Assembly (NCBI GenBank): GCA_019310785.1
Contig: JAFDDR010000064.1
Span: 1-47,668, forward strand
Length of the DNA stretch: 47,668 nt
Reading direction: 5' to 3'
From: Deltaproteobacteria bacterium
Lineage (GTDB): Bacteria; Desulfobacterota; DSM-4660; Desulfatiglandales; Desulfatiglandaceae
The notes under the pieces are model-generated. The model was not told the origin of the DNA and did no database searches. It worked only from the letters and a program-made list of their open reading frames with translations. The stretch's first letter is position 1. Each line of letters begins with the position of its first letter. Of the stretch, positions 16,107 through 25,027 are shown piece by piece. A program made the translations under genes and the position numbers.

Positions 16107-17996
16107 ATGCCCAAAATCACTGTGGAAGACCTTCAGGCTATTAAAGAAAAAGGCAGGGTTGCCCTGGCCATTCGAAGGGGAGATGCCTTTGATGCCCTTG
16201 CACCAGACGAACGGGAGGCAAAACACTTACTCCTTTGCGGGGGTACCGGTTGTCATGCAACCGGTAGCATCAAGGTAAAAGATGCGCTCAGAGAGGAGAT
16301 AGACAAGAGACGGCTCGGTGACAAGTACAAAATCATAGAAACCGGATGCAACGGATTTTGTGCGCAGGGACCGGTTATGGTCGTGCAACCCGACGGGATT
16401 TTCTACGAGAAGATGAAGGCTGATGATGCTGCTGAAATTGTTGAAGAACACCTTGTAAACGGCCGCTTCGTTGAACGTTTGATGTTTGTTGATCCCGCCA
16501 CCAAAAAGGCGATTCCACGTCTTGCCGATATACCCTTTTTTGCTGAACAGGAACTCATAGTGCTCAAAAACAAGGGGATCGTCGATCCTGAGGTCATTGA
16601 TGACTATATAGCTTTTGATGGTTACTTTGGCGCAGCTAAAGCCCTTTTGGAAATGACACCTCAAGAGGTTATTGCGGAGGTCAAAACCTCAGGCCTCAGG
16701 GGACGGGGTGGTGCAGGTTTTCCGACCGGGCTTAAATGGGAATTTGCCTCGATATCACGGGATGAGGTGAAATATGTGCTTTGCAACGCTGACGAAGGAG
16801 ATCCCGGTGCCTTTATGGACCGGAGCGTTCTCGAATCTGATCCCCATACGGTGCTTGAGGGAATGATCATCGCTGCCAAAGCCATCGGGGCACATCAGGG
16901 ATATATATACTGCAGGGCCGAATATCCGCTCGCGGTCAAAAGACTCAACATTGCAATCTCACATGCGCTGGAGTACGGACTTCTCGGTGAGGACATCCTG
17001 GGAAGCGGATATGATTTCGATTTAGAGGTATACCAGGGCGCAGGTGCCTTTGTGTGCGGAGAAGAGACTGCCCTTATGCGATCTATAGAAGGGAAGCGGG
17101 GCATGCCCAGGCCCAGGCCGCCGTTTCCCGCCCACCAGGGACTTTTTAAAAAACCTACCGTTCTCAATAATGTGGAAACATATGCAAATGTAGCACAGAT
17201 CATCCTCAAAGGTGGCGACTGGTACGCCGGAATAGGTGTGGAGAATAGCAAAGGCACCAAGGTGTTTGCGTTGACAGGGGACGTCAAAAACATCGGTCTT
17301 GTTGAAGTTCCCATGGGTACATCGCTTCGGAGTATCATCTATGACGTGGGCGGAGGGATCGTCGGCAAGAAACGGAAATTCAAGGCCGTTCAGTTGGGTG
17401 GCCCATCCGGTGGCTGCGTACCGGCCGAGTTCATCGATACTCCTGTGGATTATGAATCCATTGCAAAGGTGGGTGCCATCATGGGGTCGGGTGGTATGAT
17501 TATTATGGATGATCACACCTGCATGGTGGACATGGCCCGATTTTTCATGGATTTTATTCAGGATGAATCCTGCGGCAAGTGTACGCCCTGCCGCGAGGGG
17601 ACAAAGCGGATGCTTCAGATCCTGGAAAAGATCACCAACGGAGAGGGTGAGTCCGGTGACATCGAACTCCTTGAAGAGCTTAGTGAAGGAATCAAGGACG
17701 GGGCCTTGTGCGGACTGGGTCAGACCGGTCCGAATCCTGTTCTATCAACCCTTCAGCACTTCCGGGATGAATACGATGCCCATATTTACGAAAAAAGATG
17801 TCCTGCAAAACGGTGCCCGGCCCTCCTGGAGTTTGAAGTGGACCAGGATTTGTGCATTAAATGCGGGATCTGTTACAGGCATTGTCCCGCCGATGCCATC
17901 GAGTGGAAAAAGAAAGAACCCGCTTCCATAGATAAAAATAAATGTATCAAGTGCATGTCCTGTTTCAGCAATTGTCCTTCCGACGCTATCTTTTAG
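16107..17996 (+). CDS. nuoF: NuoF-like FMN/NADH-binding subunit with extra ferredoxin domain
   Basis: 629 aa from ATG 16107, which has GGAGG at a normal 7-nt distance; ATG 16101 lies only 1 nt after it. The N-terminal part is a thioredoxin-like [2Fe-2S] domain (CGGTGCHATG...ETGCNGFCAQGP). The NuoF core follows, with the NADH/FMN motifs GLRGRGGAGFPTGLKWEF and NADEGDPGAFMDR. An SLBB-like region and the CGKCTPCREGTKRM [4Fe-4S] site come next. The C-terminus adds two [4Fe-4S] clusters (CIKCGICYRHCP, CIKCMSCFSNCP). This is the layout of HndC/HydB-type subunits of bifurcating hydrogenases and formate dehydrogenases. It exchanges electrons with NAD(H), possibly with ferredoxin. Confidence 0.92.
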   Translation: MPKITVEDLQAIKEKGRVALAIRRGDAFDALAPDEREAKHLLLCGGTGCHATGSIKVKDALREEIDKRRLGDKYKIIETGCNGFCAQGPVMVVQPDGIFYEKMKADDAAEIVEEHLVNGRFVERLMFVDPATKKAIPRLADIPFFAEQELIVLKNKGIVDPEVIDDYIAFDGYFGAAKALLEMTPQEVIAEVKTSGLRGRGGAGFPTGLKWEFASISRDEVKYVLCNADEGDPGAFMDRSVLESDPHTVLEGMIIAAKAIGAHQGYIYCRAEYPLAVKRLNIAISHALEYGLLGEDILGSGYDFDLEVYQGAGAFVCGEETALMRSIEGKRGMPRPRPPFPAHQGLFKKPTVLNNVETYANVAQIILKGGDWYAGIGVENSKGTKVFALTGDVKNIGLVEVPMGTSLRSIIYDVGGGIVGKKRKFKAVQLGGPSGGCVPAEFIDTPVDYESIAKVGAIMGSGGMIIMDDHTCMVDMARFFMDFIQDESCGKCTPCREGTKRMLQILEKITNGEGESGDIELLEELSEGIKDGALCGLGQTGPNPVLSTLQHFRDEYDAHIYEKRCPAKRCPALLEFEVDQDLCIKCGICYRHCPADAIEWKKKEPASIDKNKCIKCMSCFSNCPSDAIF

Positions 17997-18012
17997 GGTT
18001 TAGGCCGAACAA

Positions 18013-19494
18013 GTGGTTTCCTCGAAAGCCCATTTAAGCCTACCTGACATCGAAAACACCCTTCACCATCTGAATTATCGGTGGAATTTAGAGGCCCTTG
18101 CCCTGTGGAAAGGGGACAAGGTCCCTTTTGAGGCATACCGGATCTACGAGGGTTTGGCGAGTATTCAGGAGATTGAAGACAGGGTAACAAGGACACGCCT
18201 CGAACATGCCTTGATTGACCATTATCTGCAACGTGAACTTCTTCCCCATGAGACCGAGATGCGGACCTGGATGAGAGGGGCCGCGGCCCACGTGAACGGC
18301 CAAAAGATATACTTCCGGGACATCATTCCCTGGTGCCAGAAGGGAAGCACCTTTGACGAAAGGCAGGTCCTCCAGAAAGAGACCGGTCCCCTATGTAAGC
18401 TTCTTAAACCCTTTCCACTCAATTACTGGAAAATAATGCTTGACATCCTGCGGAAAGATTTTGGGTTTGAAAACTACATAGATTACTGTCATGCCAAAAA
18501 GGGAATTGACTACCCTCGTTACTACGAAATCCTGAAGGACATACTTCAGAAGACAGATGAACTATACTTCCCTGTCATGGAAAAATGGGTACGGCAACGG
18601 TTTGATCGGCCGCTGGAAACACTTACCCGGTTTGATGCCATCAATATCCTGGGTCTCGGAGAATTCGATTCCCTGTTCCCTGAAAAGCGGATAGAGGCGT
18701 TGACAGGATTTTTTCAATACTGGAGGATTGATCTTGAGAAGACGCCGGGTCTGAATTTGGAACTGGGCCGGGAAGAGGGAAAAAGCGCACAGGCCATGTG
18801 CTTTATCCTTCAGGTGCCGGAAGAGGTCTATATCCTGATGAAGCCCGAAGGGGGATGGGTTGACCTGGAAACCCTGTGGCATGAACTCGGTCACGGTCTC
18901 TCTGCCGTTTTTACCTCGCCCGGGCTTTCCATTACTGACCGGGACATGACCACATCCTTTAGCCTGTCCGAGTCGTTTGCATTCCTTTTACAGAATTTGA
19001 CCATGTCCCGGCCTTTTTTGGAGGATTACTTAGGTCTCAATCCGGCTAATGCGGAAACAATATTCTATCACAAGGTGCTTAAGGACCTTTCCGTGTTCAG
19101 GCGATATGCGGCCAAATTTTTAGTGGAATATGAAATGTTTTTGAGCGGCGATTTTTCAAACGGAGAACCTTATGCGGAATTGATGGCCAGTTATACCGGC
19201 TTCTACTATCAACAGGAAAGTCACCTTTTTGATCTGGTCCCCGAGTTTTACAGCCTGGACTATGTTTTAGGATGGATGGCCGAGGCGATAATGGAGGAAC
19301 GGCTGAAAGATATTTTGGGGTTTAAATGGATATTTCACTCCGAAACCGGTAAAATTCTAAAAGAATGGTGGGAGAAGGGTAATCGTTACGATATTTTTCA
19401 GTTTATTGAGAGAAACGGCTTTGGTCCCCTGGGTCCGGAAGTGCTATTGAGAAGATGGCAGGAAGTTCTGAATTTGGGGACTTGTGTTTTTTAA
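18013..19494 (+). CDS. M3-like zinc metallopeptidase
   Basis: 493 aa from GTG 18013; no strong ribosome-binding site, so the start is uncertain. A zinc-binding HELGH motif occupies residues 290-294 (TLWHELGHGLSAVF), and E320 in SLSESFAF is at the expected distance for the third ligand of M3 (oligoendopeptidase F/thimet) peptidases. The rest is alpha-helical, as in that family, but shorter than OligoF (about 600 aa). There is no signal peptide, so it probably acts on cytoplasmic oligopeptides. It starts 17 nt after nuoF in the same direction and may be co-transcribed, though a functional link is not obvious. Confidence 0.75.
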   Translation: MVSSKAHLSLPDIENTLHHLNYRWNLEALALWKGDKVPFEAYRIYEGLASIQEIEDRVTRTRLEHALIDHYLQRELLPHETEMRTWMRGAAAHVNGQKIYFRDIIPWCQKGSTFDERQVLQKETGPLCKLLKPFPLNYWKIMLDILRKDFGFENYIDYCHAKKGIDYPRYYEILKDILQKTDELYFPVMEKWVRQRFDRPLETLTRFDAINILGLGEFDSLFPEKRIEALTGFFQYWRIDLEKTPGLNLELGREEGKSAQAMCFILQVPEEVYILMKPEGGWVDLETLWHELGHGLSAVFTSPGLSITDRDMTTSFSLSESFAFLLQNLTMSRPFLEDYLGLNPANAETIFYHKVLKDLSVFRRYAAKFLVEYEMFLSGDFSNGEPYAELMASYTGFYYQQESHLFDLVPEFYSLDYVLGWMAEAIMEERLKDILGFKWIFHSETGKILKEWWEKGNRYDIFQFIERNGFGPLGPEVLLRRWQEVLNLGTCVF

Positions 19495-19555
19495 TGAGAT
19501 ATGTTAACTAATACGATACGAGTTCGCCGTTAGTTCCCTACCATAGGTTAAAAAA

Positions 19556-20428
19556 ATGACAACAGAAAGGATCGACCTGAAAAATGCCGGCCCCCAGGAC
19601 CCTGATCGCGCCCTGAATGCGATTAAGGATAAGGCCGTTATACTGAGGATGGCGGTCAAGTATGTTTGTGAAGATCCTTTTTTAATAAAAATGGGAGCCG
19701 GCATAGCACAAAATATCGAGGTCTTGAAAAACCATATTGAGGACCTTGAGAAACAATTCGTGGGCAAGCCTACTGATGACATTAAGCTGAATGAACAGGT
19801 GGAAGGGATTAAAGATATTTCCAGTCGCCTGCAAGAGTCTGAAAGGAGCACCAATGATAAATGCGTCAAAGGTGAATTGGGAAAAGAACTAAGCGAAAAG
19901 GTCATATCCTTAGCCGGAGGGTTAAAGGAGCTTGAAAGGAGGGTAAGCGGGGAGGCCGTTTCCTATACCAGATCTGATTCCGTCAAGGGTGCCTTTGGCC
20001 GGATGAAGTTCATCACTGACCCGTTTGTCCTTCATTACCGCGCCATGCTCAAGCTTCTGACCGTCCTGGTCCTGGCGGTTATTGCAGTTTTTTTGTATCT
20101 GTTCTTCACCATGGAAACGGAAAAAGGCCTGCAGGAAAAGATTGACCGGAGCAGGGCTCATATCGAGTCCCTTCAGACGCCCCTATCTGAGATCAAAGAA
20201 GAAGTATGGCAGATTCGAAAAGAAATAGGGCGCATCACGCAAAAGGAATTGACCAGGCAGGGGAAGGCGGCAGTTATGGATTTGAATGTAAAGGCCTTCG
20301 CGCTTACCGAAAAACTGGGAAAGGCCCATATTGAGATAAAAATTCATCAAAAGGCATTAGACGAAAACCAGAAGAAGTTGGAAGAAATGAAGCAGAAATC
20401 ATTTTTTGAGAGGATTTTGAGAAGGTAA
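19556..20428 (+). CDS. Single-span membrane protein with coiled coils, unknown
   Basis: 290 aa. A cytoplasmic N-terminal half of about 165 residues is rich in charged heptad-like segments. One transmembrane helix follows (LLTVLVLAVIAVFLYLFF, near residues 166-183). A C-terminal coiled coil runs from EKGLQEKIDRSR through KKLEEMKQKSF. No catalytic motif is seen. It starts 61 nt after the metallopeptidase and converges with the PP-loop gene 5 nt downstream. A structural or tethering role is possible. I do not recognise a family. Confidence 0.7.
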   Translation: MTTERIDLKNAGPQDPDRALNAIKDKAVILRMAVKYVCEDPFLIKMGAGIAQNIEVLKNHIEDLEKQFVGKPTDDIKLNEQVEGIKDISSRLQESERSTNDKCVKGELGKELSEKVISLAGGLKELERRVSGEAVSYTRSDSVKGAFGRMKFITDPFVLHYRAMLKLLTVLVLAVIAVFLYLFFTMETEKGLQEKIDRSRAHIESLQTPLSEIKEEVWQIRKEIGRITQKELTRQGKAAVMDLNVKAFALTEKLGKAHIEIKIHQKALDENQKKLEEMKQKSFFERILRR

Positions 20429-20433
20429 CGTGG

Positions 20434-21405
20434 TTATATCATATAGCTTCTGAACTCCGCCTTATCACGCACCCCTGTCACCGACATCCTGTCACCCGCT
20501 CCCCCTATAACCCTGACCGAAATGTTTTCACCAACCTTTGCATCACTATACGCCACTGTAATTTCCGCTGCCAGTTTTAAGGATGCATTCGAATAATCTC
20601 CCGAGACCAGGACCGTGGGTCCGGGGACCGACATCGAGACTAAAAGAATGTCCTTATCATTTGCCAGGGCAGTGAGGGCTTCATTTTCCTCTTTATTTCG
20701 ACCCGCGACCACCTTTGTATTTGTATCAATCCGGAAGTGCCTCCCTAATTTCAACAGCTCGATCTCCCGAGATTCAGGATCATGCCGCGCGGAAAGCAGG
20801 TCCTTTAATCGCCGTGAAAAGGCATTATCGGTGAGGAGACAGCCGCCGGCCGGAGAAGGGTATTCGCTTATATTCAGATTATTTGCCAGTTCTATCTGGG
20901 GTTTCCTTGACCGTCCCTGGAAATCCATGAGCAGGTCCCTTATTACCCATCCTTTTTTTTCGGGTGTGGTGGGAGCCAGTTTTTTGGCTGAAAGGGGCCT
21001 CAGAAGAAGGCCTTCAAGACCACTTTCGCGTGCGATCAGAGAGAGGGATCTCTTGTTTTGGGACATGGGTCTCTGGCCCAGGACCTCCCCGGAAAAGACA
21101 AAATCCGCCCCTTCCTGTCTAAGCATCTCGCCCGCGATTCGAAACATGAGGGCATGGCAGTCAATGCATGGGTTCATGTTGTTGCCATAGCCGTGTTTGG
21201 GGTGTTTCACTATTTCCATGTGACGTTTTGTGATATTTACTACCTTGAAAAAAATCCCCATTTTCCGGGCGGATTTGGCGGCTTTTTCGGATGTAAAGAA
21301 GGGGGTCTCAAAAAAAAGGGCCAGGACTTCAATGCCCTGTGCCCTTATTAATTCCGCAGCCAACATGCTGTCAAGCCCCCCTGAATAAACACATAGGGCT
21401 TTCAT
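20434..21405 (-). CDS. PP-loop ATPase, tRNA thiouridylase-like
   Basis: 323 aa. The N-terminal SGGLDSMLAAEL (residues 8-19) is the PP-loop that binds ATP in ThiI/MnmA/TtuA-like enzymes. CIDCHALMF near residue 80 and a later CLL in PSPAGGCLLTD supply the paired cysteines expected for tRNA sulfur transfer. The C-terminal 120 residues, with VSMSVPGPTVLVSG, form an additional domain of unassigned function. The enzyme probably activates a tRNA uridine by adenylation and thiolates it, but the exact position is unknown. It lies just downstream of the DnaJ-family gene on the same strand, 29 nt apart, and likely shares its transcript. Confidence 0.75.
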   Translation of the reverse strand: MKALCVYSGGLDSMLAAELIRAQGIEVLALFFETPFFTSEKAAKSARKMGIFFKVVNITKRHMEIVKHPKHGYGNNMNPCIDCHALMFRIAGEMLRQEGADFVFSGEVLGQRPMSQNKRSLSLIARESGLEGLLLRPLSAKKLAPTTPEKKGWVIRDLLMDFQGRSRKPQIELANNLNISEYPSPAGGCLLTDNAFSRRLKDLLSARHDPESREIELLKLGRHFRIDTNTKVVAGRNKEENEALTALANDKDILLVSMSVPGPTVLVSGDYSNASLKLAAEITVAYSDAKVGENISVRVIGGAGDRMSVTGVRDKAEFRSYMI

Positions 21406-21434
21406 TTATATTAGACTCCGTCTCGCTCTTATTA

Positions 21435-22361
21435 CTATAATCCTTCCTTTTTTAAGGACTCCACAATTGCTTTTTGTTTTTTGTTGAGCTTTTTCGGGAC
21501 TGCGATGCTTATCTCCGCATACGCATCTCCCCGACCCTGGCCCTTCATATGGGGCAGGCCGTAGCCCTTGAGCCTGAATTTGGCATTGTTCTGTGTCCCG
21601 GGTGGTATCCTTAGTTTCAGGAGTTTTTTATCAATGGTCGACACTTCGATTTCCGTGCCAAGAACGGCATCGGAGAAACTGATTATTTGTTTCAAATAAA
21701 GGTCGTCGTTTTCCCTTCTAAAAACCGGATGGTCAAGCACTCTAATTTTTACATACAGATCTCCCGCTGGGCCGCCGTAGGGTCCTGCCTGTCCTTTTCC
21801 CTGAAGCCTCAACTTCCGGCCTGCCGCAATTCCCGCAGGGATCTTTACCGAGACCGTTTCCTGGCGACCGTCCAATTGATATGAGATGATTTTACTGTTA
21901 GTCTCGAATAATTCTTCCAGAGTCAGGGGGAGTTCATAGAGCAGATCCTGGCCTTTCATTGCCCGGTTTTGGCCTCGGAAACCGCCGGTGCGGTAATGAC
22001 GCTGGCCCGGCCCCCCCGCTCCACCAAACATCTGGCTGAAAATGTTCTGGGATCTTCCCCCGCCCCCAAACCCGAACTCACTGAAAATACTCCCGAAATC
22101 AAAACCGCGAAAGATATCTTCCTGGGAGAACCGGTTCTGGAAGCCTTCGGCCCCAAACATATCATATTGTTTTTTCTTTTCCGGATTACTCAGGACGGCG
22201 TAGGCCTCACTTAAGTCCTTGAATCTGGCCTCGGCCTCTTTGTCTCCCTTGTTGTGGTCCGGGTGATATTTAAGGGCCAGCTTGCGATATGCCTTTTTGA
22301 TCTCCTCAACGGAGGCCGATTTTGAGACCCCTAATATATTGTAATAGTCTTTACCTGGCAT
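21435..22361 (-). CDS. DnaJ/CbpA-type co-chaperone (class II J protein)
   Basis: 308 aa. Residues 1-70 form a J domain with the essential HPD tripeptide ([10 protein letters not shown]). A Gly/Phe-rich linker follows (GFGGGGRS...). The two beta-sandwich substrate-binding domains are in the C-terminal half ([31 protein letters not shown]). The CxxCxGxG zinc finger of class I DnaJ is absent, so this is the CbpA/DnaJ-class II type, which stimulates DnaK ATPase. It starts the minus-strand pair with the PP-loop gene. Confidence 0.93.
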   Translation of the reverse strand: MPGKDYYNILGVSKSASVEEIKKAYRKLALKYHPDHNKGDKEAEARFKDLSEAYAVLSNPEKKKQYDMFGAEGFQNRFSQEDIFRGFDFGSIFSEFGFGGGGRSQNIFSQMFGGAGGPGQRHYRTGGFRGQNRAMKGQDLLYELPLTLEELFETNSKIISYQLDGRQETVSVKIPAGIAAGRKLRLQGKGQAGPYGGPAGDLYVKIRVLDHPVFRRENDDLYLKQIISFSDAVLGTEIEVSTIDKKLLKLRIPPGTQNNAKFRLKGYGLPHMKGQGRGDAYAEISIAVPKKLNKKQKAIVESLKKEGL

Positions 22362-22793
22362 AATTATCAGTCATTTCTATAATTAACGATTAGATTTTCA
22401 TATAACAATAGATAAAATAATCACCTCACACATCATGTCAAGGCGTGATATGACTTGCAAAGCCATCCTTCATATCATAAATTTGGTTTCTCCTTGACAC
22501 AAAAACCGTGTCCCGCTTATATTGGCAATGTCTGGAAGTGAATTACGCTCAACAATTTTTCAGTTTTCTTATAACTACTTGTCTTTTCTTTAAATTTATT
22601 ACTAAATTCTAATCCGGTCTGTTACTTGATGGACAAAAATTTCCCTAAGAGGTTGTTTCAGGTGTACACGGAAATCAACAGATTCCCTTTCTCAGGTTTC
22701 GTGAAAGATTCGGGGACCGTGCCGGAACAGGCCCTGTTCAGCGGGATCTTTTGGATTTAAAACCTTAACTCTAAGACATAAGGAGGGACAGAA
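22362..22793. other. 432-nt intergenic region, divergent promoters expected
   Basis: This separates the divergent DnaJ-family gene and the ABC importer operon. It contains the promoter at 22494-22522 and long AT-rich stretches. A 43-codon ORF at 22629-22760 (start MDKNFPKRLFQ) has no ribosome-binding site and I do not consider it a gene. No RNA gene or riboswitch was recognised. Confidence 0.6.
22494..22522 (+). promoter_or_regulatory. Sigma70-like promoter of the ABC importer operon
   Basis: TTGACA at 22494-22499, a 17-nt spacer and TTATAT at 22517-22522. It lies about 265 nt before the binding-protein start, implying a long leader. Confidence 0.5.
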
Positions 22794-24065
22794 ATGAAGG
22801 CCAGACATTTAACCGTTTTGGTGGTTCTTTTGGTAGCGGTCCTGTTTGTTTTTCCCGGAAACAGGGCGATGGCTGAAAAACCGATCGTTATTGGTTGTCC
22901 TCTGTCAACTGCATTTCTTTACGGCTGGGATGCGGAAAGGGGAGTTAAACTGGCAGTGGAAGAGATTAACGCCCAGGGTGGTGTCAACGTGGGGGGCGAA
23001 AAACGGCCGTTCAAGGTAGAGGTGATTGATACCCGTGACCTGGAACCCGGGGTCCCGGTCAGCGAGGCCCTCCTTGCGGTGGAAAAGCTGATTTTGGATA
23101 AAAAGGCCGATTTCATCTTAGGCGGGCCGGTTCGTTCCGAGGCGGCCCTGGCGGCTATGTCCCTTTTATCCAAGTACAAAAAAGTCTCAATTGTTACCAC
23201 CGGCGTATTGACGCCCAAATACCATGCGTTGGTGGCAAAACAATATGACAAATACAAATATTGTTTTCGTATTCACGGTGAAGCCAGACAGCTTGTTGGT
23301 GAGATGTTTGCTAACTTCACCGAATTGAAGGAAAAATATGGGTTTAACAACTTGTTCATAATCGCCCAGGATGTCTCACATGCGCGGGGTGCGGCCAAGG
23401 TTATGAAAAAGGTGGCCCTTAAAAAGGGCTGGAATGTGACCGGAGTGGAGATTTACCCCACCGGTGCCAGCGATTTTTCCATGGGATTGCTCAAAGTAAA
23501 AAGGACCAAAACGGAAATCATCAACATATGGATGGATATGCCTGAGAGCTCAATTCTCCTGAAACAGTGGTATGACATGAAGATCCCCGCTCTTCCCTTT
23601 GGTTCCACACTTGCTGCGGCCGAACAACCGGGCTTCTGGAAGGCCACGGAAGGAAAGGGAGAATATACCCTTTGCAATGTGGTCAATGCAGGCAATGCCC
23701 CATCCGAAGCCACACCGTGGACCATGAAATTTTACAATGCATATGCAAAGAAATGGAAGGTCGAGCCTGAAGGGCTGGGCAGTTCCAGCAGTTATATGGC
23801 GGTATATGTGTTAAGGGATGCAATCGAGCGTGCAGGTACGTTGAATTCCGACAAGGTGGTTTCCGAGCTGGAAAAGACGGATGTCATGGGTGTATATGGA
23901 AGGCTCAGATTTGATCCGAAGAGCCACCAGGTTATTCCAAGCTCAGACCCGAAGGAAGGGGCCGTAGGCACTATCCTGCAATGGCAGGCGGGAAAAAGGA
24001 TTGTGGTATTTCCCAAGAGTATTGCCACAGGCACTATCAAACTGCCTCCCTGGATGAAGAAATAA
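22794..24065 (+). CDS. ABC importer substrate-binding protein (branched-chain amino acid type)
   Basis: 423 aa with a Sec-type signal peptide: MKARHL, then a hydrophobic core (VLVVLLVAVLFVF) and a likely cleavage after AMA. The mature part starts with IVIGCPLSTAFLYGWDAERGVKLAVEEINAQGG, the hallmark of LivJ/periplasmic-binding family 1 proteins. It is longer than typical LivJ (about 370 aa). It should capture a ligand in the periplasm and deliver it to the permeases downstream. Ligands of this family include branched-chain amino acids, urea, short amides and aromatic acids; the CoA ligase at the operon end favours an organic acid. AAGGAGG lies upstream of the ATG. Confidence 0.9.
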   Translation: MKARHLTVLVVLLVAVLFVFPGNRAMAEKPIVIGCPLSTAFLYGWDAERGVKLAVEEINAQGGVNVGGEKRPFKVEVIDTRDLEPGVPVSEALLAVEKLILDKKADFILGGPVRSEAALAAMSLLSKYKKVSIVTTGVLTPKYHALVAKQYDKYKYCFRIHGEARQLVGEMFANFTELKEKYGFNNLFIIAQDVSHARGAAKVMKKVALKKGWNVTGVEIYPTGASDFSMGLLKVKRTKTEIINIWMDMPESSILLKQWYDMKIPALPFGSTLAAAEQPGFWKATEGKGEYTLCNVVNAGNAPSEATPWTMKFYNAYAKKWKVEPEGLGSSSSYMAVYVLRDAIERAGTLNSDKVVSELEKTDVMGVYGRLRFDPKSHQVIPSSDPKEGAVGTILQWQAGKRIVVFPKSIATGTIKLPPWMKK

Positions 24066-24089
24066 AACTACTTCGCAATTTTATATAAC

Positions 24090-24121
24090 GTCCGGCGCTC
24101 ACAACGGACTGAGCGCCGGAC
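24090..24121 (+). promoter_or_regulatory. Intercistronic stem-loop after the binding-protein gene
   Basis: GTCCGGCGCTC (24090-24100) and GAGCGCCGGAC (24111-24121) form a perfect 11-bp GC-rich stem with a 10-nt loop. It has no T-run. Such hairpins between binding-protein and permease genes usually protect the upstream mRNA segment and reduce read-through, giving more binding protein than membrane components. Confidence 0.7.
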
Positions 24122-24151
24122 AGCCTCCTCTTGAAATTCTGAAATGGAATT

Positions 24152-25018
24152 ATGGATATCCTAATCTATGGAACCATCAACAGCATTGCATTAGCGCTTA
24201 TGGCCCTGGGCTTTGCCCTGGTTTACGGAATAAGCAGGGTTCCCAATTTTGCCCACGGGGCCCTTTACGTGATAACCGGCTTTATAGCCTGGAGCTTATT
24301 GCGGACCTTAGGGCTTAACTATTTTTTCAGCATTGTATTGGCCATTCTTGCCATCGGGGTGGTGGGTGCCCTCATATATCAGTTTGTGCTCATTCGCGTG
24401 CGGGGGATGGCTATATCGGAGATCATTGCTTCCTATGCAATCGGGCTGGCTATCTTAGAAGGATTGCGATGGGGAGGATTCAAAGGATCGACCTATACAC
24501 TGCCTGTATTCATTGAGGGGAGCATAACCATCGGCGATATTCCTGTCGATTTCCATCGCATTTTAGTTGTTGGTATCGGGGCCGCGGTTGTTGTCTTCCT
24601 CTGGCTTTTTACCCATTATACAAGAATAGGCCTGGCACTGCGAGGAATGGCCCAGGATGAACGTGCGGCCCTGATGCTGGGAATCGATTCCGATGTCATG
24701 GCGGTTGTGGCCATGGCATCTGGTGCCATGCTTGCGGGCCTGGCCGGTATTGTTTTGCTCCCTTTGGGAAACATAGTGGTGGAAAAGGGGTACGATGTCT
24801 TGATCCAGGCCATTGCCGTATGTATCGTGGGGGGGCTGGGAAGCTGGATGGGCGCCGTACTGGCGGCCTTTCTCATCGGATTTGCACAGATATTGACAGT
24901 GGTCTATTTAGGGACCCATTTTCAAATGGTGGTGGCCCTGCTGGCGATTATTCTTACCCTCATATTTCGGCCTTCAGGACTCTTTGGTCGACAAAAGGAA
25001 CTGGAAGAAAGGGTGTAA
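24152..25018 (+). CDS. livH: ABC importer permease, LivH family
   Basis: 288 aa, about eight hydrophobic segments. It begins with the LivH pattern GTINSIALALMALGFALVYGISRVPNFAHGALY. RGMAQDERAALMLGID is the coupling-helix region that contacts the ATPase, and VGGLGSWMGAVLAAFLIG is the conserved C-terminal segment. It forms the translocation pore together with the next gene. Its ribosome-binding site is weak. Confidence 0.92.
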   Translation: MDILIYGTINSIALALMALGFALVYGISRVPNFAHGALYVITGFIAWSLLRTLGLNYFFSIVLAILAIGVVGALIYQFVLIRVRGMAISEIIASYAIGLAILEGLRWGGFKGSTYTLPVFIEGSITIGDIPVDFHRILVVGIGAAVVVFLWLFTHYTRIGLALRGMAQDERAALMLGIDSDVMAVVAMASGAMLAGLAGIVLLPLGNIVVEKGYDVLIQAIAVCIVGGLGSWMGAVLAAFLIGFAQILTVVYLGTHFQMVVALLAIILTLIFRPSGLFGRQKELEERV

Positions 25019-25027
25019 GGCTTTAGT

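Noticed and set aside
22629-22760. 43-aa ORF before the ABC importer
   Set aside because: No Shine-Dalgarno sequence and no motif; lies within the presumed leader.
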